Assembly: GCA_900469615.1 (NCBI GenBank)
Contig: UBYA01000010.1
Span: 181,597 to 245,596 of the forward strand
Source: Hyphomicrobiales bacterium
Lineage (GTDB): Bacteria > Pseudomonadota > Alphaproteobacteria > Rhizobiales > Rhizobiaceae
Reading direction: 5' to 3'
DNA: 64,000 bases
Positions 55,448 through 63,323 of this stretch are shown piece after piece (position 1 is the first letter of the stretch; each line of letters starts with the position of its first letter). The notes beneath the pieces are model-generated. The model saw nothing but the letters and a program-made list of their open reading frames with translations, was not told where the DNA came from and did not search any database. A program made the translations under genes and the position numbers.

Positions 55448-56650
55448 TCATTGCATCCGTCTCGCAGCGTTGTGTTTCAATATTTCCGCCGAAGCATATC
55501 GTTGAAGATCGGCGACCTCATCCGCGTCGGGATGCGCCTTTCGCGTCCAAGATGCGCTCTCGCGCACGACCTTGGCCGGCGCACCCGCCGCGACGCAGCA
55601 AGCCGGCAGCGATTTGGTAACGATGGATCGCGCGCCGACAACCGTGCCGCCGCCTATCATGGCGCCAGGCATGACAATGGCATCCTGGCCGAGCCAGACA
55701 TGCGATCCGATAACAATGCTCTTCGCGGAATTGATAATTTCGCCTCGCTCGAGATCGATCAACCCGTGCGAATCCGCCGTCCGGATCCATACGCCCCACG
55801 ACGACATGAGATCATCCCCGACCTGTACTGAGTTTCCGGGTCCTTCGATCCAGAAGTTCGCCTCCCCGACCGAACTGCCGGCCCCCAGGAAGAGACCCGC
55901 CAGATTGTAACGAAATACGGCGGAGATCTGAATTTCCCGCTCGACGGCGGAAGCGCCGATCACCGCGACGTTTTCGTCTCCCTCGAAGTTGAACACACCG
56001 CGGGCATTGCTCTGCCGATCGAGAATGACCGTATTAAAATTATGATCGTGAAAGTGAATGGCGAGATTGATGCGCTGCATGCGCCGATCGATGACAATCG
56101 AATTGCGTACGCCCAATGGCCCGAGAACGTTGACGCCGAGATCGGCCAAGCGTCTTTGCGAGGCCGGCGTAACTTCGATCATCTCCAGATCGTTCATATC
56201 AGGCAGAGAAAACCCCGGCGTATCGATATGGCAGTTATCCTTGAAAGCCGGATGCGCGCGGACCTTTGTCCAGAGATCGGCGGGGGTTTCACTTCGCAGC
56301 AAATCCCGGATTTCCGGACGTTCCACCAATATGTGGGCGCATACGGACGCATCTTCCTCGCGCATCATTACAATGAGGTGAGAACCGTCTGCCTCGGATT
56401 TGATGATGCCCGACCGCGCCGTGACAGCACCCGAAGCGTGCCGAAAAACCAGTTCGCTTCCCTCGATTTCCCAGCTCGTTTCGTTGACATGCTGGTAACC
56501 CGCAATGCCGCCGTCCTGGCGGAAGTACATATAGGGCGTGCGAACATCGCCATTCGGCCGCAGCAGCACCCATTGTCGCTGCAGGACGACATGTCGAATG
56601 TCGACGTCTGCCTTCGGCGCGTTCTCGCATGTGACGACGGCGACCGACAT
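55448..56650 (-). CDS. Left-handed beta-helix acyltransferase with an N-terminal accessory module
   Basis: This is a 400-residue protein. Residues ~15-112 form a strand-rich module (WVLLRPNGDV, SWEIEGSELVFRHASGAV, CAHILVE). Residues ~165-375 are hexapeptide repeats of a serine O-acetyltransferase-like beta-helix, ending AKSIVIGSHVWLGQDAIVMPGAMIGG (core: SHVWLGQDAIVMPGA) with GAPAKVV. The His in the SHGL/SHVW loop is the likely catalytic base. It probably acetylates a sugar in the glycan made at this locus. It starts 2 bp after the DUF707 gene, which has a similar N-terminal module. Confidence 0.8.
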   Translation of the reverse strand: MSVAVVTCENAPKADVDIRHVVLQRQWVLLRPNGDVRTPYMYFRQDGGIAGYQHVNETSWEIEGSELVFRHASGAVTARSGIIKSEADGSHLIVMMREEDASVCAHILVERPEIRDLLRSETPADLWTKVRAHPAFKDNCHIDTPGFSLPDMNDLEMIEVTPASQRRLADLGVNVLGPLGVRNSIVIDRRMQRINLAIHFHDHNFNTVILDRQSNARGVFNFEGDENVAVIGASAVEREIQISAVFRYNLAGLFLGAGSSVGEANFWIEGPGNSVQVGDDLMSSWGVWIRTADSHGLIDLERGEIINSAKSIVIGSHVWLGQDAIVMPGAMIGGGTVVGARSIVTKSLPACCVAAGAPAKVVRESASWTRKAHPDADEVADLQRYASAEILKHNAARRMQ

Positions 56651-56652
56651 TG

Positions 56653-57828
56653 TCAGTTTACCCCTGGTACCGGGCGATACTGAAACCCGTAGGATTGCCA
56701 GAGGGCCGACTGTTCGTTGATCGCGGACCGAATGTCATACGTGGCTCCGATGGGGCGCGTATGAGCAATGGCGACGGCATCTATGATACCCATTCGCCCC
56801 GCCGGCTTTCCAAGGAAGGCGGGCCAGAGGTGATCGAGACCGTAACCGGATTCGACATCTTTCATGGAGCCGATGCAGATCTTCAGCGCCCGGCGCGAGA
56901 AGAGCGGGCACATTATCTCGACGAATCCTTCGAAGCGTACGACGCTGTTTGGCCTGTGAACCGTCAGGGGATGGTTCGGATGCGATCCTGGGCCCTGCTT
57001 CAGCGATGGCTGCGAGAGGTCGAGATCATGCCTGTGAGACAGGTGAAACATCCGGTTGATGTCTTCGCCGCTGCACAGCAGATCGTCATCCGGCAGCCAG
57101 ATGCGCTCATAGTTCCAGAGCGGGCTGCCCTCGTAAAAGAAGTCGTAAATGATCTTGAACTTCTTTCGCTGCGGCAGATGCGCCAGATATTCGTACGGAC
57201 TGTTGGAGACCTGCGGTTCCTCGGCTCCGTAATAGCCTATGCACAGATCCCAGTTACGGCTCGCGGCCTCTATTTTCTCGAACCAGCGCGGATGCAGGGA
57301 TTTCGAATTCGCCGGCACGACGACGAGATTGCGGCGCCTTTCGCTCGGCATCGAGCGGAATACAGCATGGCGCCGGACATCCGCCGATGACGAAAACATG
57401 GGATGCGGAGGATGATCGGTGGCCACCAGAAGATAGGTGGCATTGACACCTCCGATGGTACCGCGCCCTGCGAGCGCCACCAGATTTCCGCCTTCGATAT
57501 GCGCGGCACCAAAGACGATCGACGGCATTCCGTCTCTGTTGAAGAGACACAGCCGTCCACACGTGACCTGCCACATATCCACATCGGGGGCGAAATAATT
57601 GCCGATCAGGCCGTTGGGGGCCAGAACCATGAAGCGTGAGAGCTCTCCGCGGTTGGCCTCCCCAAAGCTCCAGAACGTGCCGTTTAATATATCCTCGGTA
57701 AGAGGCGGCGCTTCGGACCAGCGAATTTCGGCTGCGGAACTCGCCTCTGAGGCGGACATTTGCAAACTATTTGCCGATAGCGACATGTGGACAGACCCCG
57801 GTTCCATACCCCAAAAAAGCCCATCCAT
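56653..57828 (-). CDS. DUF707-type glycosyltransferase-like protein with an N-terminal accessory module
   Basis: This is a 391-residue protein. Residues ~45-135 form a strand-rich module (GTFWSFGEANRGELSRFMVL, PNGLIGNY, MWQVTCGRLCLFNRDGM, ATYLLVATDHP) resembling that of the downstream acyltransferase. Residues ~165-385 match the DUF707 family: RNLVVVPANSKSLHPRWFE, WDLCIGYYGAEEP, KFKIIYDFFYEGSPLWNYERIWLPDDDLLC (core: IWLPDDDLL, a DxD-like site) and SGYGLDHLWPAFLG. DUF707 proteins are considered GT-A-like glycosyltransferases. AGGGA precedes the ATG. The divergent GT29 gene lies 351 bp away. Confidence 0.78.
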   Translation of the reverse strand: MDGLFWGMEPGSVHMSLSANSLQMSASEASSAAEIRWSEAPPLTEDILNGTFWSFGEANRGELSRFMVLAPNGLIGNYFAPDVDMWQVTCGRLCLFNRDGMPSIVFGAAHIEGGNLVALAGRGTIGGVNATYLLVATDHPPHPMFSSSADVRRHAVFRSMPSERRRNLVVVPANSKSLHPRWFEKIEAASRNWDLCIGYYGAEEPQVSNSPYEYLAHLPQRKKFKIIYDFFYEGSPLWNYERIWLPDDDLLCSGEDINRMFHLSHRHDLDLSQPSLKQGPGSHPNHPLTVHRPNSVVRFEGFVEIMCPLFSRRALKICIGSMKDVESGYGLDHLWPAFLGKPAGRMGIIDAVAIAHTRPIGATYDIRSAINEQSALWQSYGFQYRPVPGVN

Positions 57829-58179
57829 AACAAGTGTCCCTGTTAAGCAACGCGCTAAAGCTCGCGTGTGATCGACCGCTTTTCTTTGACAGATTGGCGA
57901 TTATTCCTTTTGCGAAGCTTGCGATGAAAATCGGGCGCCACGAGCCAGCAAAGCCGGGCACACCGGAAGAGCCCCGATCAGCGGAAAATCGCCCTGCTCC
58001 CCATTGCCGCAATTCCCCGAAAGGCGGCACTGACGCCTCCAGCTAGACGCAAGCATCCATCTCTATAGCTGAGGCTGAGCACCAATCGGGTCCAATGAGA
58101 GGAAATAGTACGGTGCCCACCGCCACCGAAGCCGATGGTTGGTTCGTGGCCATTTAGATATTTTCTCCGGAGTTGGCAT
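57829..58179. other. Divergent promoter region of the glycan locus
   Basis: 351 bp between the divergent DUF707-type and GT29-type genes, containing promoters for both. It is less GC-rich than the coding DNA. No open frame or operator was recognised. Confidence 0.4.
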
Positions 58180-60102
58180 ATGAATTCCATTGTTATCGCC
58201 AGATACAAAGAAGACATTAGTTGGGTCCTTGAAATTCCGCCGGATTTCGAGGTTTTTCTTTACAACAAAGGCGATCCAATCTCAGATCCTCGTCTGCTCG
58301 CGCGGATAAACCACCTTATCGTGCGACCCAATGTTGGCCGGGAATCGGAAACCTACCTGTTCCATATGATCAACAACCTCGCGGATGGGAACGGATTCAC
58401 CGTTTTTGCCCAAGGCGATCCCTTCGAGCACAGCCCGGACTTCCTGCGCTTGCTGGCTGCATGGCAACATTGGGACGATCTTCAAGCGTTGACGTGGCAG
58501 TGGCGAGCAGACCACAACGTCCCGCCTGCCATCATTCTCAATGAATATGAGCGTCATTTGCGCGGCCGCCTGCGCGTGCGCGCCGAGCGTTTCTCCCTGA
58601 TGACGTGGAACCCGACCGGCTTCTTCGACAAGGGAGCATACGGTACATGCCGCGAATATCTGAGAATTCACGGCAATCTCCCCGAAGGTACGAATATAGC
58701 GGCGCATTTCCTGCGGCTTGCAAACCTGAACGAACTCGCCGATGAAGCGCAAGCTCACGAATTCGGTGTTTTCTGCTATGGCGCGATTTTCGCCGCGCGC
58801 AACGACATCGTCAGAAAACTGCCGCTGGAAAACAAAAAGCGCCTTCACGAAGCATCCATGGGCTCGGTCACCTATGGCTACATTCTCGAGCGCATGTGGC
58901 TGCATTTCTTCGGCACCAAGTTCGACTTGCCGGTTTTTCCGCAAGTTTCCGCAGCCAGAACCGAAGCGTCGGTCGAGAGCATCTCGCCTTCCGCATCGAT
59001 CACCCATCTTCATCGTGCCGCGGCCTCGCAGGTCCAGACACCGCAGACCATCATCGTCGAACCCGCCAATCGGGGAATAACGGCTGCCGCCGGAGCGGAG
59101 ATCAAGGATGCCCTTCTGGAGCGCATCAAAGATCGGGATTTCTACATGATGTCCATGGCCTGGCGCCATCATGGAGGCGACCCGGCACTCTTGAGCCCGT
59201 ATAATGTATGGGCAAAATCTCCGATGATGTGGGCGGAATCCAAGCCGGATTTCTGGCTGATCTATATTTCCATGCTGTTGGAAAACAACGATCCGATCGC
59301 AGCCGGAGAAATACTGTCCAAGTATCAGTTCTATCACGGCGACCAGCACATCGAGAATTATCTTCCTATCGTTCACTTCGCCCTGGAGAATGGCGTCGTC
59401 AACGACAGATTGAAAAAGGCCGCCTACGTCTACGAATGCCTCAATCGCAACAGCAAAGAGGATATCTTCGAAAAGCTCGTTCAAGGTAAGAGCGTAGCGA
59501 TCGTCGGAAACGGCCCCTCTGAAGCCAACAGAGGCCGCGGCGCCGAAATTGACAGCCATGACATCGTCATTCGCTTCAACAATTACGCGACGGCAGGCTT
59601 CGAGCGCGATTACGGCAGCAAGACCGACATATGGGTCAGAGGCAGTGGCGGCGACGATATCATCGATCGCGTCAATGCAGACGATTACAAGCTTATAATG
59701 TGGGAAGCGGACTACATGCACTTCCCAATTCATTTCAATAACTTGGATATTCTTTACCGGTATCTGAGCCTGAACAACAAAAAATGCTCCAACTTTGATT
59801 TTGAGACGCATTACAGCCTGCGGGAGGCGAGCGGAATTTCGTTCCCGTCCACCGGCCTGGTAACGGTGTGGAAGATTTATGATCTTCTTGGAAAAGCGAC
59901 AAATCATGTGAGCCTCTACGGCTTCTCCTTCCAGGAAGAGAACGCCAACAACAGCTACCAGCATTATTTCAAAAGAAGAGATCCAGACGACGCGCGTCGC
60001 CGCTCCGAAGTTCACTTCCCCGCGCACGAACGAGAGTTCATGAGAAATCTGAACCGCACGTTCAGCACGCAAAACACGGCGAGACAGTTCAGTTACTCCT
60101 GA
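58180..60102 (+). CDS. DUF3431-GT29 fusion, sialyltransferase-like glycosyltransferase
   Basis: This 640-residue protein has two enzyme-like modules. Residues 1-~230 match DUF3431: IVIARYKEDISWVLEIP, NVGRESETYLFHMINNL and FTVFAQGDPFEH. Residues ~440-640 carry all GT29 sialylmotifs: L (VAIVGNGPSEANRGRGAEID, then SHDIVIRFNNYATAGFERDYG), S (SFPSTGLVTVWKIYDL with VSLYGFS), III (YQHYF) and VS (HFPAHE, H-x4-E). GT29 uses CMP-sialic acid, or CMP-Kdo in plant relatives; the donor here is unknown. There is no signal peptide or membrane segment, so it is probably cytoplasmic. CGGAG precedes the ATG. Confidence 0.85.
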   Translation: MNSIVIARYKEDISWVLEIPPDFEVFLYNKGDPISDPRLLARINHLIVRPNVGRESETYLFHMINNLADGNGFTVFAQGDPFEHSPDFLRLLAAWQHWDDLQALTWQWRADHNVPPAIILNEYERHLRGRLRVRAERFSLMTWNPTGFFDKGAYGTCREYLRIHGNLPEGTNIAAHFLRLANLNELADEAQAHEFGVFCYGAIFAARNDIVRKLPLENKKRLHEASMGSVTYGYILERMWLHFFGTKFDLPVFPQVSAARTEASVESISPSASITHLHRAAASQVQTPQTIIVEPANRGITAAAGAEIKDALLERIKDRDFYMMSMAWRHHGGDPALLSPYNVWAKSPMMWAESKPDFWLIYISMLLENNDPIAAGEILSKYQFYHGDQHIENYLPIVHFALENGVVNDRLKKAAYVYECLNRNSKEDIFEKLVQGKSVAIVGNGPSEANRGRGAEIDSHDIVIRFNNYATAGFERDYGSKTDIWVRGSGGDDIIDRVNADDYKLIMWEADYMHFPIHFNNLDILYRYLSLNNKKCSNFDFETHYSLREASGISFPSTGLVTVWKIYDLLGKATNHVSLYGFSFQEENANNSYQHYFKRRDPDDARRRSEVHFPAHEREFMRNLNRTFSTQNTARQFSYS

Positions 60103-60132
60103 ACGGATCATTGATTTCAGAAAGCAGAAATA

Positions 60133-60164
60133 GGCCTGCCCGAGCTGGAAAGCTTGGGCAGGCC
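60133..60164 (+). terminator. Hairpin after the GT29 gene
   Basis: GGCCTGCCC and GGGCAGGCC pair across 14 nt, 30 bp after the stop, followed by GATATGATTTTA. The T-tract is weak, so partial termination or 3' protection is possible. Confidence 0.5.
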
Positions 60165-60420
60165 GATATGATTTTACGACCTTTTGATCCGGCTCACGGT
60201 GAATGGTTCGTACGCCTTTGCGATTCGCTATCGGCGGAAGACAGCAATCTTTGGCCGAATTCCCCGGGGAGCCGCGTACGACTGGCTCGAAGCCGCGAGC
60301 CTTCCACGAGCTTGCCTTCCCGTGGAGATCCTGAACTGTCCAGCCCCGCGAAAGCAATCCCGCTTATCCATCCATCAAAGCCAGCGCTCAGAATCGCGCC
60401 GATGCGATGTGGAGAAATCG
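60165..60420. other. Spacer between the GT29 and GT2 genes
   Basis: About 255 bp with no recognised gene. The open frame running through it into the GT2 gene lacks family resemblance before the GT2 start. Confidence 0.45.
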
Positions 60421-61635
60421 ATGTCTTCTGCTCAAGTCCCTGTCCTTTCGATCTGCGTTCCGACCTATAACCGTCAGTTCATGCTCGAGCGGAACGTCAA
60501 CTTCCATCTGGAGGAATTTCGGCGGTTGAATCTCCCTTTCGAGATCGTCATCGTCGACGATTGTTCGACCGATGAAACGGCGGACTATATCCAATCGATC
60601 TCGCATCATCCGGAAATCAGCGCCTATCGTAGGGCGCGCAACTCCGGTTTCATCAGCAATTACGCCTTTGCCATGCAGAGAGCCCGCGGCCAATATGCGG
60701 TCTTTCTAGGCGACGACGATCTTCTGATTCCGGAAAAGGTGGTGGAGTATCTCCGCATCATGATGGACGACAAGGGCATCGGCATGATCCAGGCGCCCTG
60801 GCTTCTGGTCGATGGCCGGCCGGGCGGCGGCGATATGCAGCCCTTCTATCACCTCTCCTATCCGACGCGGCACTCCAAGGGCGATTTCCGCTCGATGCTC
60901 GAATTCATTCTCGAGAAACACGTTTTCCCCGAATTCATGATCATCCGGCGCGACGTCCTGACGAAGTCGATATCCAGCCCCACACCCTTCATCTTCTGGG
61001 CATTCCTTTACACGACGCGCGCACTGGACAAGGCCGACGTGCTGTTCATGCCGGAGCCCTTCGCCCGCGTGACTGCCGTTTCCGACGATCCACGCCTGCA
61101 ACAGGGCAACAAGGAATGCATGTTCCAATGGGACAGCTACCGGGGCGGCCTCGAATATCTCGCCTCGCAGGCGCTCCGCGACAACCGGTATCCTCCGGAC
61201 TATCGCGGATCGCTGATGCCGCGTATCACCGAGTTCATGCTTCAGCGTCAGGCCGTGGCCATGCGCTTGCATGTCAATGCCCAGAACTGGGTCGAAGCCT
61301 ATATCATGTATCATCGCATGGCGGCCTACCTGCCGACGCCGCTGCCTCCGGATTCCTACGATCAGATCCGCAAGCTGGCGGGTATCGCGACCGCCGCAAC
61401 GGAAGCGATCGCCTTCAATGGCGAGCCCGTCATTCTCCAGCCGATCATCGACGACGACACGATCAATCTTCTCTCCCCGTCGATCCGGCAACATCTTTCG
61501 AGGGAAACGCCCGAGACCGGCGGCCATGGCAGCAAGCCGAGGGCATATCTCCGCTTCACCGAGGATTTTCCGCCCAATCCAGGCCCCAAAGACGGCCTGT
61601 TCAACATTCTCACCTATATCGACCAGTTCGTCTGA
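60421..61635 (+). CDS. Family 2 glycosyltransferase
   Basis: This 404-residue inverting GT-A enzyme opens LSICVPTYNRQFMLERNV, then FEIVIVDDCSTDETADYI with the nucleotide-binding Asp pair, ARNSGFISNYAFAM and the metal DxD-like site FLGDDDLLIPEKV. The C-terminal ~170 residues (from FARVTAVSDDPRLQQGNKEC) are family-unspecific. GGAGA lies before the ATG. It may add a sugar to the same glycan as the GT29 protein. There is no membrane segment. Confidence 0.9.
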   Translation: MSSAQVPVLSICVPTYNRQFMLERNVNFHLEEFRRLNLPFEIVIVDDCSTDETADYIQSISHHPEISAYRRARNSGFISNYAFAMQRARGQYAVFLGDDDLLIPEKVVEYLRIMMDDKGIGMIQAPWLLVDGRPGGGDMQPFYHLSYPTRHSKGDFRSMLEFILEKHVFPEFMIIRRDVLTKSISSPTPFIFWAFLYTTRALDKADVLFMPEPFARVTAVSDDPRLQQGNKECMFQWDSYRGGLEYLASQALRDNRYPPDYRGSLMPRITEFMLQRQAVAMRLHVNAQNWVEAYIMYHRMAAYLPTPLPPDSYDQIRKLAGIATAATEAIAFNGEPVILQPIIDDDTINLLSPSIRQHLSRETPETGGHGSKPRAYLRFTEDFPPNPGPKDGLFNILTYIDQFV

Positions 61636-61666
61636 GATCTGAGGGACAGCTGAAACGCCATAAATG

Positions 61667-61699
61667 GGCTTCGCCGCACAAAAGCACGGCGGAGCCTTT
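61667..61699 (+). terminator. Terminator of the GT2 gene
   Basis: GGCTTCGCCG and CGGCGGAGCC (one mismatch pair) form a stem with a 10-nt loop, followed by TTTCCCGTTT, 31 bp after the stop. It may also serve the convergent glycosidase gene. Confidence 0.6.
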
Positions 61700-61714
61700 C
61701 CCGTTTCAGGCTGT

Positions 61715-62461
61715 TCAGCCGGGCAGCATTTCCGTCACAGCAATGATGGGACCGAGCGGAAACAGGCCATCTCGCCTTTGCCATTCGGGAATGTCGAGAC
61801 TGGAGATGCTGCCGTCCAGAAACAGGGCGTTCGCACAGCCGAGATCGTCGCGGAAAAGCGTCGCGAAGTCGTGGAAGCGCACGGCGCCATCGGAAATGGC
61901 GAAGACGACCTTGCCGTCGCGGGCAACGCCGACGCCGTTTCGTATCTTCAAGCTGGTGCTGTCCGCCAGAAACGACGGATGAAGCTTTCCGTTGACGACA
62001 AGCATGGGACCGGACTGGGTTGCGTAGAAAGGCTTGATACCGGAAGCGGCGAATGCCCTGCTTTCCATGATCCCGGCCTTGCCCGATCCGAGATAGAACA
62101 CCCCGTTCGGCAACAGGTGGAAATTACCCCAGCCCTTGTTGGTGTTGATCGTCTTCAACTCGCGTCCGTTTTCGATGAAGAGGCCGACGGGGGACTGGTC
62201 GTCGAGATACATGCCGCCGTTCATGGCAAAGCGGACATAGATGCGATCCCGGCGCAAATCGTTTTCCAGCGCCCGGAACGAGCCATAGGGCTTGCCGCTG
62301 CGGTCGTTCTGGAAAATCTGGATATCGTCGGCAGCGGGATCGAAGGTGCACACCGTATAGCCGTCGCCCATATGCCGGACCTTGCGGCAGGCTTCGCCGG
62401 CCGATGCGCTGGAGGCACAGGCAAGAACGGCAAGGATGACCATCAATCGAATCAAACGCAT
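61715..62461 (-). CDS. Exported phosphodiester glycosidase family protein
   Basis: This 248-residue protein has an N-terminal signal peptide (MVILAVLACASSASA). It belongs to the NAGPA/YigE-type phosphodiester glycosidases: YVRFAMNGGMYLDDQSPVGLFIENG (core: AMNGGMYLDDQSPVGL), NFHLLPNGVFYLG, ATQSGPMLVVNG, and ALFLDGSISSLDIP near the end. It would hydrolyse sugar-phosphodiester bonds in the periplasm, perhaps in glycan turnover. The frame is open far upstream, but the ATG at 62461 with CGGAG starts right at the signal peptide. Confidence 0.85.
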   Translation of the reverse strand: MRLIRLMVILAVLACASSASAGEACRKVRHMGDGYTVCTFDPAADDIQIFQNDRSGKPYGSFRALENDLRRDRIYVRFAMNGGMYLDDQSPVGLFIENGRELKTINTNKGWGNFHLLPNGVFYLGSGKAGIMESRAFAASGIKPFYATQSGPMLVVNGKLHPSFLADSTSLKIRNGVGVARDGKVVFAISDGAVRFHDFATLFRDDLGCANALFLDGSISSLDIPEWQRRDGLFPLGPIIAVTEMLPG

Positions 62462-62529
62462 AGCTCCGCATGAATAGCACAGGCGTTCAGAACACATCGC
62501 AATACGGCAAAACAAGGAGCGTCCGGGGA

Positions 62530-63222
62530 CTAAAGCCGGAGTGCCGCCATATGGAATGCAAGTTGCGCGGCGGGATAGCGATATTCCGCCCCGGCCGGAC
62601 AGGCATTGCGCGCAAGACAACCGCGCGTCGTGCATCCCGCCCGCCCTTCCTCGGTGCGCAAATGCGAGCGACAGCCCTGAACATCGAAAGCCGCCGCCGT
62701 GACGGCATCGACGGGACACGCCGCAAGACAGGGCTTCTCCACGCATCGATCGCATGGGTTCGCGGAAAACTCCGGCATCTCGGTTTTCTCCGGCGGCTCG
62801 GCGAAGCCCAATGCTCCGCGATAACCATGCCACAGGCCATATTCCGGATGGATCAATATGCCGAGCGGCGACGCCTTCAATCCCTCGGCCTGCATGGCCC
62901 AGCGCTGGAACGGCTGCCAGGGGGGATCGGAAGGGAAATAGGCCGTAGCCCCCAAATCCGCCGCGACAGGCCGGATGATCGCCTTCGACCAATCGTCGAG
63001 GGGATCTTGGCGCCGACTGTTGTCCGGCATATCTCGCCATCGCGAAAACGCCGGCCAGATCGAGCCGCCGATGTTGCCGAGCAGGACGACGCTTCGGGCG
63101 GTCGTGCCGTCCATGAGGCGTGGTCCCGCACCTTCGCTGAAGGACAGGCTGCCACGAACGAAAACTCCGTGGACGCCGAGCGCCGCACGGAGCTGTTCGA
63201 ATATCGCAGCGCCGCGGTTCAC
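62530..63222 (-). CDS. Ferredoxin-like 4Fe-4S protein downstream of mttB
   Basis: This 230-residue cytoplasmic protein has a C-terminal Fe-S cluster region: ANPCDRCVEKPCLAACP supplies C-x2-C-x4-C-x3-C-P, and GCTTRGCLARNACPAG has three more Cys. The N-terminal part (PLGILIHPEYGLWHGYRGALGF; core HPEYGLWHGYRGALG) resembles the QueG/RACE-type iron-sulfur proteins. It starts at GTG with AAGGGG upstream, and that GTG overlaps a TGA in the mttB reading frame (GTGA). It may supply electrons to reactivate a corrinoid partner of the methyltransferase; this is inference. Confidence 0.8.
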   Translation of the reverse strand: MNRGAAIFEQLRAALGVHGVFVRGSLSFSEGAGPRLMDGTTARSVVLLGNIGGSIWPAFSRWRDMPDNSRRQDPLDDWSKAIIRPVAADLGATAYFPSDPPWQPFQRWAMQAEGLKASPLGILIHPEYGLWHGYRGALGFAEPPEKTEMPEFSANPCDRCVEKPCLAACPVDAVTAAAFDVQGCRSHLRTEEGRAGCTTRGCLARNACPAGAEYRYPAAQLAFHMAALRL

Positions 63223-63323
63223 CGTGGCCCCTTATATGGATAGTGCGGCCGCCAGACCTCCTTCTGGATCAGGTCGGCAACGCGCGTCGCACCGCCTTGC
63301 TCCCTGGCGGCCTCGGGCTCTCT
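63219..63323 (-). other. Open continuation of the mttB frame beyond its UGA
   Basis: After the UGA, the same frame reads 34 sense codons, including TRVADLIQKEVWRPHYPYK, and stops at a UGA that overlaps the ferredoxin-like GTG by 4 bp. Composition looks protein-like. It may be the lost C-terminus of MttB, a read-through tail or a chance frame. Confidence 0.45.

Noticed and set aside
58282..60357. A 691-codon minus-strand open frame opposite the GT29 gene
   Set aside because: No family motifs, and it would require silencing the well-supported sense gene. It is a high-GC antisense artefact.
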